Origin: Algoriphagus sp. AK58
GTDB taxonomy: Bacteria > Bacteroidota > Bacteroidia > Cytophagales > Cyclobacteriaceae
NCBI RefSeq assembly: GCF_014324365.1
Contig: NZ_QEIG01000008.1
Coordinates: 372,001-436,000, forward strand
Direction: 5' to 3'
Length of the DNA stretch: 64,000 bases
Below, piece by piece: positions 34,636 through 45,074 of this stretch. Below the pieces are notes generated by a model, which did not search any database, was not told where the DNA came from, and saw nothing but the letters and a program-made list of their open reading frames with translations. Numbering within the stretch: the first letter of the stretch is position 1; each line of letters begins with the position of its first letter. The position numbers and the translations under genes were made by a program.

Positions 34636-36312
34636 CTACTTCTTTGCCCTATTTTTTAATTCCACCGCACGCTCTTTGCTGATTCCCCAAACCTTCCCCT
34701 GTACCGCATCATCTAAGAGCCTGTCAATGTAGCTTTGACTTATCTCCGAACTATCCTTGTATTTCACCCGAAGTGCTTCCAATCGGGCATGAAGGTCTTT
34801 TTTCACTGCAGCATAAGCAGGATCGTTGTAGACGTTTTTCAGCTCCTGAGGATCCTTGATGCGGTCGATCAATTCCCATTGATCCTCCACGAAGTAATAG
34901 TGAATGAGCTTGTATTCTTGGGTCACGATGGCGTAGTGCCGATTGACCATGTGCTCGGCGGGATATTCGTAATAGTGGTAATACACTGCATCCCTAGTCC
35001 ATTTTTCGGCATTTCCTGTAAGCAAAGGAATCAAACTTTCACCTTGCATATCCGCAGGGGCAGGTACCCCAGCTGCGTCCAAGAAAGTCTGTGCAAAATC
35101 CAGGTTTTGAACCAACGCATCAGAGCGGGTTCCGGCCTTGGTTTTCCCAGGCCATGCCATCAAAAGCGGTGTTTTGAAACTTTCATCATAGACAAATCGC
35201 TTGTCATACCAGCCGTGCTCGCCCAGGTAAAACCCTTGGTCGGAAGTGTATACGATGATCGTATTTTCCATCAGTTTATTCGCTTCCAGATAATCCAACA
35301 ACCTCCCTACATTTTCATCCACGGCTTTGATCGTACCCAAATAGTCCTGCATGTAGCGCTGATATTTCCAGCGCATCTTATCTTCATCACTCATGGAAGG
35401 ATACTTTTTGATAAATTCTTCATCGATCCGACCATAATATTTTCGGAAGTTTTCAGCTTGGGAGGGAGTAAATCGAGCAAATTCACTTTTGTACCGTATG
35501 GTGTCATACCCACCTACATCGGCAATGCCCAGTTGCTTCATGATAGCTGGATGGAGTTTGTTGTCACCCGACCATCCCATGTGCTTGAGAATGTTCATCT
35601 CTGCTTCTCCTGCAGGGGAAGTTCGGCCTGAATAATCATCAAAAAGCGTGGACGGTTCAGGGAAGGTTCTCTTGGTAAACTCTTCCATGTGCCGCTCTGC
35701 CATCAGCCAGGGCCGGTGAGGTGACTTGTGCAGGTACATCAGCATAAATGGCTGATCGGCTTTTCGTTCATTTTGCAGCCATTCCAAAGTCATGTCTGTC
35801 ACGATATCGGTCACGTATCCTTCTACTCTGATGTTGCCCTCATTTTTGGTGATAAAGTCCGGATTGTAATAGGAGCCCTGCCCAGGCAAAATCTTAAACT
35901 GATCAAAGCCTTTGGGATTGTTGCCAAAGTGAAGTTTGCCAAACATCGCTGTCTGATATCCCGCTTTCTGCAAAAGCTGAGGGAAAGTCACATTGGTGGT
36001 ATCAAAGGGAAAATGGTTGTCAATCTTACCATTCAAGTGAGAGTGCTTGCCTGTCAAAATCGTCGCCCGACTTGGAGCACAGATGGAATTGGTCACCGAA
36101 GCTTGGGTAAAGAGCATGCCCATTTTGGCAATCCGATCGATATTTGGAGTCTCGATGAGTTTGTTATCATAAGCTGAAATAGCCTGATAGGCATGATCAT
36201 CCGACATGATGAAAATGATATTCGGCCGGTCAGATTTTGGATTGGGTTGAGCCCAAACTGTTAAGGCGAAGGCCAAAAGCCCCAACGTCAAAAAGAGTAA
36301 TCGATTTACCAT
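34636..36312 (-). CDS. S1-family sulfatase, copy A
   Basis: A 558-aa type I sulfatase, start at ATG 36312 (MVNRLLFLTL, signal peptide to WAQP). The formylglycine motif is CAPSR with Cys78; metal ligands are in NIIFIMSDDHAYQ and YTSDQGFYLGEHGW. The sequence fits the S1 group of N-acetylglucosamine-6-sulfatase-like enzymes. The FGE-type maturase would be elsewhere. It is a tandem paralogue of the next gene (32 bases between). Confidence 0.92.
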   Translation of the reverse strand: MVNRLLFLTLGLLAFALTVWAQPNPKSDRPNIIFIMSDDHAYQAISAYDNKLIETPNIDRIAKMGMLFTQASVTNSICAPSRATILTGKHSHLNGKIDNHFPFDTTNVTFPQLLQKAGYQTAMFGKLHFGNNPKGFDQFKILPGQGSYYNPDFITKNEGNIRVEGYVTDIVTDMTLEWLQNERKADQPFMLMYLHKSPHRPWLMAERHMEEFTKRTFPEPSTLFDDYSGRTSPAGEAEMNILKHMGWSGDNKLHPAIMKQLGIADVGGYDTIRYKSEFARFTPSQAENFRKYYGRIDEEFIKKYPSMSDEDKMRWKYQRYMQDYLGTIKAVDENVGRLLDYLEANKLMENTIIVYTSDQGFYLGEHGWYDKRFVYDESFKTPLLMAWPGKTKAGTRSDALVQNLDFAQTFLDAAGVPAPADMQGESLIPLLTGNAEKWTRDAVYYHYYEYPAEHMVNRHYAIVTQEYKLIHYYFVEDQWELIDRIKDPQELKNVYNDPAYAAVKKDLHARLEALRVKYKDSSEISQSYIDRLLDDAVQGKVWGISKERAVELKNRAKK

Positions 36313-36344
36313 CTGCTTATTTTTTATAATTCTTGGGGAAATCA

Positions 36345-38033
36345 TCACTTCGATTTTTTCCTGTTTTCCAGGATTTGTTTGGTCACTTCCTTGTTAGCTC
36401 CTCCAAACTGCTGAGTCTGCTCCAAGCGATCCAGGTAGCGATCGATATAGCTTTGTGAAAGTTCTTTGCTGTCCCCATATTTCTCCCTAAGTCCATCAAG
36501 TTTGCGATGCAATTCTGCCTTGATTTCGGCGTAGGCAGGATCATCGTACACGTTTTTGAGTTCCTGAGGATCCTTGATTCGGTCAATCAGTTCCCATTCA
36601 TCCGTGTCAAAATAATAGTGTGTCAGCTTATACTCCTTGGTCACGATGGCGTAATGCCGCTTCACCATGTGTACCGAAGGATACTCGTAATAGTGATAAT
36701 ACACCGCATCTCGAGTCCATTTTTCGGTATTGCCTGTAAGGAGCGGAACCAGACTCTCCCCCTGCATATCTGCTGGGGAAGGGATTCCTGCCGCCTCCAA
36801 AAAGGTCTGGGCAAAATCCAGATTCTGTACCATTTCGTCGGTACGGCTTCCGGCTTTTACTTTTCCGGGCCAGGCCACGAGCAAGGGTGTCTTAAAGCTC
36901 TCGTCATAGACAAAGCGTTTGTCAAACCACCCATGCTCTCCTAGGTAAAAACCCTGGTCAGAGGTATAGACGATAATCGTATTATCCATCAGATTATTTG
37001 CCTCCAGGTAATCAAGGACCCGACCGACATTTTCATCCACGGCCTGAATCGTCCCCAAGTAGTCCTGCATGTAGCGCTGGTAGCGCCACTGCATTTTTTC
37101 CTTTTCGGTCATCTTGGGAAAAGCCTTTTTGAATTCCTCATTCATCGGTCCATAGACGGCATCCCAATTGGCCCGCTGGGCAGGATTTAAGCGGCCCACC
37201 TCCCGATTAAATGCACCTTTGTCCCAACCGGAAGCATCGGGAATCCCCAGTTCGTCCATGACTTCAGGGTAAATCTTGGAATCCCCGGCCCAGTTCATGT
37301 GCTTCAACAGATTCATTTCCGCCTCTTTGGCCGCCCGTCCACGACCGGAATAATCATCAAAAAGCGTGGCAGGCTCCGGAAAAGTGCGTTTGGTGAAATC
37401 AGCAATATGACGCTCCGCAGGCAACCACTCGCGATGGGGGGCTTTATGGAGATAGAAAAGCAAGAAAGGCTGATCTTTCTTTCGCTCATTTTGCAGCCAA
37501 TCCAAGGTCATATCTGTAATGATGTCGGTGACATAGCCTTCGACTTTGATATTCCCCTCGTGTTTGGTAATAAAATCGGGATTGTAATAAGCGCCCTGAC
37601 CCGGTAAAATCTTAAACTGATCAAAGCCTTTGGGATTATTGCCAAAGTGAAGCTTGCCAAACATAGCTGTCTGGTAACCGGCTTTTTGGAAAAGCTGAGG
37701 AAAGGTCACGTTGGTGGTATCGAATGGAAAATCATTGTCAATCTTCCCATTCAAGTGACTGTGCTTACCTGTCAAAATCGTCGCACGACTTGGTGCACAG
37801 ATCGAATTGGTCACCGTGGCATTGGTGAATAGCATTCCCATCTTGGCAATTCGGTCGATGTTTGGTGTCTCGATCAAGTGATTGCTATAAGCCGATATGG
37901 CCTGATAAGCATGATCATCGGACATGATAAAGATGATGTTGGGGCGCTTGTTTTTTTCTTCTTCTACCTTGGCACAGGCAAATGAAACTAATACTATAAA
38001 AATCGGAATAAGACGGAAGAATGACTTTTTCAT
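36345..38033 (-). CDS. S1-family sulfatase, copy B, lipoprotein
   Basis: A 562-aa sulfatase with lipobox Cys20 (VSFAC), catalytic Cys79 in CAPSR and the same metal motifs as copy A. The two are alike over nearly their full length, but the region about residues 260-310 (WDKGAFNREVGRLNPAQRAN here) differs, which may alter substrate choice. Copy B is anchored to the membrane, copy A looks soluble. Confidence 0.92.
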   Translation of the reverse strand: MKKSFFRLIPIFIVLVSFACAKVEEEKNKRPNIIFIMSDDHAYQAISAYSNHLIETPNIDRIAKMGMLFTNATVTNSICAPSRATILTGKHSHLNGKIDNDFPFDTTNVTFPQLFQKAGYQTAMFGKLHFGNNPKGFDQFKILPGQGAYYNPDFITKHEGNIKVEGYVTDIITDMTLDWLQNERKKDQPFLLFYLHKAPHREWLPAERHIADFTKRTFPEPATLFDDYSGRGRAAKEAEMNLLKHMNWAGDSKIYPEVMDELGIPDASGWDKGAFNREVGRLNPAQRANWDAVYGPMNEEFKKAFPKMTEKEKMQWRYQRYMQDYLGTIQAVDENVGRVLDYLEANNLMDNTIIVYTSDQGFYLGEHGWFDKRFVYDESFKTPLLVAWPGKVKAGSRTDEMVQNLDFAQTFLEAAGIPSPADMQGESLVPLLTGNTEKWTRDAVYYHYYEYPSVHMVKRHYAIVTKEYKLTHYYFDTDEWELIDRIKDPQELKNVYDDPAYAEIKAELHRKLDGLREKYGDSKELSQSYIDRYLDRLEQTQQFGGANKEVTKQILENRKKSK

Positions 38034-38117
38034 GGACTGGTCTTCAGAAATTAGGCGGGTTTAGGGGTAAGATATCAACTTGATTTTAGAAGGACTAACC
38101 AACAATCAAATTTTGTC

Positions 38118-39200
38118 CTATTGAGGTCTTTCTTTTGCAAAAAGGTCTTTCATGACCTTAATTTTTTTTGGATCCTCCACCAAGGACTGATCCGAAAACA
38201 TCATGATCCCGGAAGACGGTGCTTTTGACCCCTCGATCATGACTCTTCTGAACTCTTCAGGGCTAACGATCCCGGGATTGTTGTGGGACTGCACAATCGG
38301 CCAAATTTGAGTTTTTGAAAGCCTTTCAGGGCCTAGGGTTTGACCCAACCAAGCCACATATTCACCCACCCAAGAAGTAGGCCTTCCCTTCATATGGTGA
38401 AAAAGCATCGGGGACAAGACATCCGCTCGCTCAGCCAATGCTACAGGATCCAAGCCCATGGTCCGATACAAGGCCGAATCATAATCAGCCGGATACCAGG
38501 CACAGTGAAACACGCCCAGTTTGGCCGTAGGCTGTTGAGACTTGAGGATTTTGCCCATATCCTCTACCCATCCGTTGAGAATTTCTACTCTCCAGGATCT
38601 CCATTCCGGATCTGCATTTTCCAAAATCCACTTGGCTTTCTGAGGAATAGTCTCTCCGGGAATAACCTTATTCAAACTTGCACCAAAAGCACCCGTGCAA
38701 CGATCACAAAAGCAAGTCTCGGGCAAAATAGGCTCCGGGGTCTCAAACTGAGCATGCCAATGCACGTAATCCAGAAAGACTCCGTCCACTTGGTATTCCT
38801 TCAACATCTCTCTCAACTGCATTGACCTATATTCCTTAAAACCAGGATGAGTCGGACAAATCCCCATGAACCAATCCGCAGGAGGTGACTTTTCTCCTTT
38901 CTCATCAATAGGCCAAGCACCGGGGTGATCGATCAGATATTCTTTTCCATTCAGGGTGGGAAACTCCACAAAAACCTTCGCCCCCTGCACTTTGGACGTC
39001 TCATAAAATTCCCGATTGAGTGAAACACTTCTGACAAACACTGCATTCATCCCCAATGAATCAAAGGAATACCCCGCTTTCAACAAGGTACCCGGATTGC
39101 CATAGACTCCTTTGACAAACTCTTCAGAGACTTCTTTGGAAGGATTGGGCTTGCATGAGCAAATGCCAATAAGCAAAAGAAACAACAGGAAATTCTTCAT
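38118..39200 (-). CDS. putative TIM-barrel glycosidase lipoprotein
   Basis: A 360-aa protein started at ATG 39200 (MKNFLLFLLLIGICSC, lipobox Cys16). A barrel pattern is visible: GMNAVFVRSV, GAKVFVEFP, YQVDGVFLDYVHWH, KLGVFHCAWY, IMMFSDQS. The Cys group CFCDRC (near residue 165) is typical of 'putative glycosyl hydrolase' barrels. I do not assign a GH family. It lies 84 bases upstream of the tandem sulfatases, so it may work on the same sulfated glycan. Confidence 0.7.
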   Translation of the reverse strand: MKNFLLFLLLIGICSCKPNPSKEVSEEFVKGVYGNPGTLLKAGYSFDSLGMNAVFVRSVSLNREFYETSKVQGAKVFVEFPTLNGKEYLIDHPGAWPIDEKGEKSPPADWFMGICPTHPGFKEYRSMQLREMLKEYQVDGVFLDYVHWHAQFETPEPILPETCFCDRCTGAFGASLNKVIPGETIPQKAKWILENADPEWRSWRVEILNGWVEDMGKILKSQQPTAKLGVFHCAWYPADYDSALYRTMGLDPVALAERADVLSPMLFHHMKGRPTSWVGEYVAWLGQTLGPERLSKTQIWPIVQSHNNPGIVSPEEFRRVMIEGSKAPSSGIMMFSDQSLVEDPKKIKVMKDLFAKERPQ

Positions 39201-39419
39201 AGTCAAAGGGATGATTTGGGCTAGGCTAATCTGTACAAAAGAAACCAATCTTGTTTCAAATTCCCATCCCTTATTTTATCTGAGAAATCCTGTAAGAGAA
39301 ATTCCGCCCAGGTGATTTGGAAGGGACTCGAATGAAACCAACTTTTTACCGTTGGTACCATCAGAAGATGAGAAAGTTTAGTATGTTATCCTTTGTAATC
39401 CCATCACCTTGTACCAAAA

Positions 39420-40865
39420 ATGAAGAATTACCTCTTGCTCTTTTTGGCTTTTCTGGCTTGGTCTTGCCAAGAAAAGAAACCTGTTCAACCCAATATCCTA
39501 TTTCTTTTTGCAGATGATCAACGGGCAGATGCCTTGGGGATTTCAGGAAACCCATTCCTCCAAACCCCCACAATCGATCATCTAGCTCTAAATGGAGTTC
39601 GATTTACCAATACCTATGTCATGGGGGGACATCACGGCGCCATTTGCATGGCTAGCCGGGCTATGCTTTTCAGCGGAAAGCAGCTTTTTCAAGTTTATGA
39701 CCGCCTTCAAGGACTGGAAACGATGACCATGGATTTTGCCAAAGCGGGTTACACCACCTTTGGCACCGGAAAATGGCACAACGAAAAAGAAGCCTTTGAA
39801 ACCAGTTTCCAACAGGCAAAAAACGTGTTTCTGGGAGGAATGGCCGATCACTACGCCGTGGCAGTCCGTGATTATGATTCATTGGGCAGACTAGGCAACC
39901 CCAAGATCAAAGGTTATTCCACAGACATTTTCACCCAAAGTGCCATTGAATTTATCCAATCACAAAAAGATTCAGACAATCCATTCTTTTGCTATGTGGC
40001 CTTTACAGTACCCCACGACCCCTATTCTCCAAAACCGGATCACATAGGAGACTATCCGGATGGAAGCATATCTCTCCCTGCTAACTACCTTCCCCTTCAT
40101 CCGTTCCAATTTGACGATCTGATCGTGAGAGATGAAAATCTCACAGGTTGGCCACGAAAGCCTGAAGTGATTCAGATGATTCTTTCGGACTATTACAGCA
40201 TGATCACTGATCTCGACACACAAATCTCCAAAATCATCGCCACACTCAAAGAAACCGGCAAATTTGAAAACACAATCATCGTCTATGCCGCAGATAATGG
40301 CCTTGCAGCAGGTAGCCATGGACTTTTGGGCAAACAATCTCTTTATGAACATAGCATCAAAGTGCCACTGATCATCCAAGGTCCTGGGATTCCCAAGAAT
40401 AAAAGTTTTGACGCTTTTGCCTACATCCATGACATATATCCAACCTTGGCAGAGTTGGCAGGACTTCCTAAGCGAGAAGATTTGGATGGGAAAAGTTTGG
40501 TTCCGGTTATTGACGGTGAGCAGGAAGAAATCAGGGAAGTCATGTTCAATGCATACAGACACACGGTAAGATCTGTAAGAAAGGAAAATTGGAAACTGAT
40601 CCGCTACCCCGAGCGAGATTTCACGCAATTGTTTGACTTGGCCACAGATCCCCAAGAGATGACCAACCTTGCCGACGACCCAAGCTTGGCCGAGACGAAG
40701 AATGAGCTAATCAGTCTTCTTGAAAAAAGTCAATCCTCCGCAGGGGACACAATTTCTTTCACCGCAAAAACCATCAAACCTCTCGCTTATAATCCGGATA
40801 CCTTGGTCAGAAAACCAGACCAATGGCAGCCACCCTACATTTTAAAAAGGTATTTTGACCAATAA
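39420..40865 (+). CDS. S1-family sulfatase, lipoprotein, divergent from the tandem pair
   Basis: A 481-aa protein with lipobox Cys16 (LAWSC). The formylglycine motif is CMASR (Cys76, Arg80), the C-x-A-S-R variant. Metal ligands lie in ILFLFADDQRAD and YAADNGLAAGSHG. It belongs to a different S1 subfamily from the tandem pair, being shorter and with MGGHHGAICMASRAML. Probable desulfation of a surface or algal glycan. Confidence 0.9.
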   Translation: MKNYLLLFLAFLAWSCQEKKPVQPNILFLFADDQRADALGISGNPFLQTPTIDHLALNGVRFTNTYVMGGHHGAICMASRAMLFSGKQLFQVYDRLQGLETMTMDFAKAGYTTFGTGKWHNEKEAFETSFQQAKNVFLGGMADHYAVAVRDYDSLGRLGNPKIKGYSTDIFTQSAIEFIQSQKDSDNPFFCYVAFTVPHDPYSPKPDHIGDYPDGSISLPANYLPLHPFQFDDLIVRDENLTGWPRKPEVIQMILSDYYSMITDLDTQISKIIATLKETGKFENTIIVYAADNGLAAGSHGLLGKQSLYEHSIKVPLIIQGPGIPKNKSFDAFAYIHDIYPTLAELAGLPKREDLDGKSLVPVIDGEQEEIREVMFNAYRHTVRSVRKENWKLIRYPERDFTQLFDLATDPQEMTNLADDPSLAETKNELISLLEKSQSSAGDTISFTAKTIKPLAYNPDTLVRKPDQWQPPYILKRYFDQ

Positions 40866-41037
40866 AGAGTACAGACCTCAACCCAAGCGCTCCGAATTAG
40901 ATGAATTTTCGGGGCTTATTTTCCCACAAGTCAGACCAATCTGTTTTCAGAAAACTGATCTGTCGTAAGACGGAAAAATCCCAAACCTCTCATGAAAGAA
41001 TCAGTCTTGATAATGATTTGATCTGTTTGGGAAAAGA

Positions 41038-41071
41038 AATAAAAAAACCAGCCCCGCAGATCGAGACTGGT
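41038..41071 (-). terminator. terminator of the TonB receptor gene
   Basis: AACCAG (41045-41050) pairs with CTGGTT (41066-41071). On the minus strand the stem is followed by a T-run. Confidence 0.65.
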
Positions 41072-41093
41072 TCCCATTCGCTTGAAACTTGAA

Positions 41094-43520
41094 TTAAAAC
41101 TTCAGCGCAAAAGTCATATAGAAAGTACGCCCATCGGCAGGCATAATGCCCGGACCGGGATAACCACCCGCTCTTCGGGTAAAGTAGCGCTCATCGGTCA
41201 AGTTATTGACACCGGCTTTAAAGGAATGCTGCTTCCAGACATTCCAGCTTGCAGAAAGGTCCTGTACACGATATGCAGGAACCAATCCCACAGTGGCGGC
41301 AGCATTGGGCACCTCGGTATTGGAAGCATCAGAATAGGCTTTTCCAATATCACTCATCTGCCAAGTCATAGAGAATTTGCCTAGGGTATAGGTGGCACCG
41401 TACCTGTTGATTTTTCTTGGTGCATTTTCTACTTGGTTGCCTTTAAGATTGGTCCGAATGATCTCACCATTGCTGACGGAGGTTACGTCAAAGTCACCAT
41501 ACGTCGCATCAATAAAGGCCAAAGAGGCAAACAGGTGAAGGTATCCCACATTGGAACTTCCAAAGAGTGCTGTAACAGGATCAAATTCCACATAGCCTTC
41601 AAATCCTCTGCTGACAGAATTGCCCAAGTTGGTACGGAACTGGTAGATGCTGCCATCTTGTCTCCTTTGGGCAATAGTACCAATTCTATCGGCATAGTTG
41701 AGGTGAAAATAGCTTACGTCAAACTTGAGATAGGAAGACAAGGCACCTCGATATCCAAAATCGATATTGTATCCTCTGGAGTCCTGCAAATTAGGATCAA
41801 TCACGTCTGTGGTCGCAGGTGGAGTTAGATCTGAAATCAACACCGGTCTGTAGGCTTGGGAGAAGTTTGCATAAAACTCAGAGCTTTTGGTCACATGGTA
41901 CTCCGCCCCTAGGCCAAACAGCGCAAAGGAACGAGTTCGACTGATCTGATCCAGAAGCTGGGGATTGCCATTGACGATGTTAAACTGGCCCTCCATGATG
42001 GATCGGATATTTTCCACACGGACACCAGCCGTAATCAAAACTTTGTCTGAGACACGGAAGACGTTTTCTACAAAAGCCGCCAAATTGATATTAGAAAAGT
42101 CAAGGTCTCTTCGGTAATCCCCCGCTGCCACGGAGAAATCCATATCGCTTCCTGTCGTACCTACACCAAGCTGCTTTCGGTCGATGTGACCGTTGAAGTA
42201 CCGGAGTCCTGACATCAAGGTCTGCTCTTTGCCAAAAAGCCGATAGGAAGAACTTAGTCGGATTTCGGAACCATAAGTGGTGTAGTAATCACGGTCCACT
42301 TGACGATTTCCCATGTCATCTTCCAGATTGATCGGTCTCATAAACCCGACACTGTTTCGCTCGGCAAAAGTTCCGAAAGCCTTCCAACTCAACTTGGTGT
42401 TGGAAGAAATCAAATATTCAGCAGAGAAGGATGGAATAAACCAAGGTGTGCTAAACCAGTTTCTTGCACGTGAACTTTGACGGGAATCTTCTGCAAACTG
42501 TGCATCGGTCAATCCTCCCGGCTGTTGACTTTCTGTATCCATGTAGGTCATTTCCATCCCTAGCTTCAGTCGGTTACTAGCCGCATAATTGATCTCCACA
42601 TGCGCATGATCGGTATTAAAATAGCCGTTTTCTCTCCAGCCATTTCCGACTCTTTTTTGGTAATAGGCCGCGTAATTCCATTTTCCCTCGGTACCTCCCA
42701 CATAGTTGAAGGAACTGAAAAGACCATTGCTTCCCACAGTATTGATCGTTTCTGCTGTGAAACGGGTAGATTTATCAGGTCTTCTGATCACAAAATTCAT
42801 TAAGCCACCGAATTGGGAGCCATACTGCAAAGAAGAGGCTCCTCTGACGATTTCGATTTGCTCCACCACTTCCATTGGAGGGGTAAAATAAGCTTCAGGA
42901 TAGCCCATGGGATCTGGGGTGATATCATATCCGTTCATCCGCACATTGAATTCCCAAGAGCGGTTGGGACTCAAACCTCTGGAAGCAACGCCAAGTTGAA
43001 TTCCAGAACCGTCATTTTCCCAAATGGTAATCCCGGGGGTTTTGGCAAAAATCTGTCGGCTATTATTCATGGCCAGGTTGGCATTCAGCTCGGCAATTTT
43101 GATTACCTCGTTCTTTTTACCTGCATTGATTCGAAAATCCTCAACTTCGGCCAGGTGATCCTGCCCCAGAATTCCCCTGCTTGCAGAAAGCCTAAACTCA
43201 TCCAACAACACCGCTTGCTCTTTAAGTGTCAAGTTAATTTCCTTGGTTTCTCCGGCTTCGATAGAAAAATCCTGAACCAAGGGTTCAAAACCTACGAGGC
43301 TAATTTTTAATTGATAGGTGCCTTTTGGAAAATCCTTGAGTTCATAATTCCCCTTCAAATCCGATTGAACCCCTCTCACTGTTCCGTCCAAGACTACTGA
43401 GGCTCCTTGTACAGGCAATTGGTTTTCATCTACGATTTTTCCTTTCAACACATTTTTCTGAGCCAATCCGGGAGCTGCAAGCACGAGAAATAGTCCTACA
43501 AACAAGTAAAATGATTTCAT
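41094..43520 (-). CDS. TonB-dependent receptor, FecA-like, with carboxypeptidase-regulatory domain
   Basis: An 808-aa outer-membrane receptor. Signal peptide to GLAQK, then a CarboxypepD_reg-like domain (about 22-105: LKGKIVDENQLPVQGASVVL), a plug (AKTPGITIWENDG, IEIVRGASSLQYGSQFGG) and a barrel ending FYMTFALKF. Motifs such as VASRGLSPNRSWEFNVRMNG are like ferric citrate receptors. An iron-box-like palindrome lies 69 bases upstream. Ferric-chelate uptake is likely; the chelator is unknown. Confidence 0.87.
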   Translation of the reverse strand: MKSFYLFVGLFLVLAAPGLAQKNVLKGKIVDENQLPVQGASVVLDGTVRGVQSDLKGNYELKDFPKGTYQLKISLVGFEPLVQDFSIEAGETKEINLTLKEQAVLLDEFRLSASRGILGQDHLAEVEDFRINAGKKNEVIKIAELNANLAMNNSRQIFAKTPGITIWENDGSGIQLGVASRGLSPNRSWEFNVRMNGYDITPDPMGYPEAYFTPPMEVVEQIEIVRGASSLQYGSQFGGLMNFVIRRPDKSTRFTAETINTVGSNGLFSSFNYVGGTEGKWNYAAYYQKRVGNGWRENGYFNTDHAHVEINYAASNRLKLGMEMTYMDTESQQPGGLTDAQFAEDSRQSSRARNWFSTPWFIPSFSAEYLISSNTKLSWKAFGTFAERNSVGFMRPINLEDDMGNRQVDRDYYTTYGSEIRLSSSYRLFGKEQTLMSGLRYFNGHIDRKQLGVGTTGSDMDFSVAAGDYRRDLDFSNINLAAFVENVFRVSDKVLITAGVRVENIRSIMEGQFNIVNGNPQLLDQISRTRSFALFGLGAEYHVTKSSEFYANFSQAYRPVLISDLTPPATTDVIDPNLQDSRGYNIDFGYRGALSSYLKFDVSYFHLNYADRIGTIAQRRQDGSIYQFRTNLGNSVSRGFEGYVEFDPVTALFGSSNVGYLHLFASLAFIDATYGDFDVTSVSNGEIIRTNLKGNQVENAPRKINRYGATYTLGKFSMTWQMSDIGKAYSDASNTEVPNAAATVGLVPAYRVQDLSASWNVWKQHSFKAGVNNLTDERYFTRRAGGYPGPGIMPADGRTFYMTFALKF

Positions 43521-43588
43521 CTTTATCTAGACTTAGTATAAATAACGATGCAAACTTAAGCCCCAATCCAAAACCAAGCAATCTTTAT

Positions 43589-43603
43589 TTAGACTTTTTC
43601 TAA
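43589..43603. promoter_or_regulatory. candidate Fur-type iron box
   Basis: TTAGA-CTTTT-TCTAA: perfect 5-base arms in an AT-rich region before the FecA-like receptor. It is suggestive of Fur control but weaker than a full 19-base box. Confidence 0.35.
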
Positions 43604-43798
43604 TTAAATTTTTTATGGGCATTCAGAACCTTTAAATCAAGGTTTCAATTACCAGAATTTCAGTGGATTGCACCGGATGCTAAATCCAAAATCAAAAACA
43701 CCCACAGTCCACCTGAACCCCTTTTTTGTCAAAAGAGACGAAGAAAGTCCCTACTTTTCCGGACCTATTCTTGTACTTTTCTAGAAAATCATCCCACC

Positions 43799-44962
43799 AT
43801 GAATCGATTTTTCACCACCATTTCAGCCTTTCTTATCTCCATCTTCAGTCTGGCCCAAGATCTAATACCGGTTTTTGAAGGCGGAAAAGAAGGTCACGCT
43901 ATCTACCGAATACCTGCCATCATTTCCCTTCCCAATGGGGACCTGCTGGCATTTGCAGAAGGAAGGGTGAATGGAAGCGATGACTTCGGCGACGTTAATT
44001 TGGTCATGAAGCGAAGCCAAGATCAGGGAAGGTCATGGTCTGAAATCCAGACTTTGGTGGATTACGACACACTGCAGGCAGGCAATCCGGCTCCCGTGGT
44101 GGATCTTTTTGATCCGAATTATCCACAAGGGGTCCTATTTCTCTTTTACAATACCGGCAACAATCATGAGTACGATATCCGCTTAAATAAGGGCGTAAGG
44201 GAAGTTTGGCTGATCAAATCGTTTGATTTAGGAAAAACATGGATCGAGCCACAAAACATCACCACACAAGTCCACAGACCCAAGCATCCGAGTTTTAATC
44301 CGGCTTATGCTTTTGAAGAAGACTGGAGAAGCTATGCCAATACTCCCGGCCACGCCTTCCAATTCCAGAAAGGACCCTTTGCCGGAAGGATATTTGTTGC
44401 AGCCAATCATTCGGCAGGAGCTCCCAAGGAAGAGTTTGCCGAATACCAAGCCCATGGCTTTTTCACCGATGACAGGGGAAAAACCTTTGACATCTCCGAG
44501 TCCATCCAATTTCCGGGTAGCAATGAATCTATTGCAGCTGAACTATCCCAAGGTCGAATGATCATGAGTATCCGCAACCAAAAAGGAGATGTAAGACAGA
44601 GGATTATAGCTTTTTCCTCAGATGGAGGGAAAACTTGGGACGAACAATACTTCGAACCTCAACTTCCCGACCCCGTCAATCAAGCTTCTATTATAGATAT
44701 TGGTGAAAAAGACGGAAAAACAATTTTGGCTCACTCCAATGCATCAGATCCGAACGACCGAAATAACCTAACCCTCAAAATCAGCTATGATGAGGGTAAA
44801 ACTTGGACAAAATCCATCTTGATCGACCGCACCGACGATTCAAACAAACCTTCCTGGACGGCTTATTCTGACCTAGTCAAGCTCAGCGACTCTACCATCG
44901 GCATCCTTTACGAGAGAAACAATTATCAGGAGATTGTCTTCAAAACAATTCAATGGAAATGA
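43799..44962 (+). CDS. nanH: GH33 exo-alpha-sialidase, secreted
   Basis: A 387-aa enzyme with a signal peptide (SLAQD). The YRIPAI motif gives the first triad Arg37. Asp boxes SQDQGRSW, SFDLGKTW, SSDGGKTW and SYDEGKTW are present, plus SNESIAAEL (catalytic Glu region) and GILYERN near the nucleophile Tyr. This is a canonical sialidase, unlike the three BNR proteins elsewhere in the window. It frees sialic acid that the NanA-family lyase and symporter (56165-58596) could handle. Confidence 0.9.
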   Translation: MNRFFTTISAFLISIFSLAQDLIPVFEGGKEGHAIYRIPAIISLPNGDLLAFAEGRVNGSDDFGDVNLVMKRSQDQGRSWSEIQTLVDYDTLQAGNPAPVVDLFDPNYPQGVLFLFYNTGNNHEYDIRLNKGVREVWLIKSFDLGKTWIEPQNITTQVHRPKHPSFNPAYAFEEDWRSYANTPGHAFQFQKGPFAGRIFVAANHSAGAPKEEFAEYQAHGFFTDDRGKTFDISESIQFPGSNESIAAELSQGRMIMSIRNQKGDVRQRIIAFSSDGGKTWDEQYFEPQLPDPVNQASIIDIGEKDGKTILAHSNASDPNDRNNLTLKISYDEGKTWTKSILIDRTDDSNKPSWTAYSDLVKLSDSTIGILYERNNYQEIVFKTIQWK

Positions 44963-45074
44963 CCCTAGATGTGACCTACCATTTTTACCCTCGAATATGG
45001 AGTCTATATGTGACTAAAATCATTTTTTAAGTACCTGAATTTCACTTCCTTCAATACAAATATCCAGTACGACC

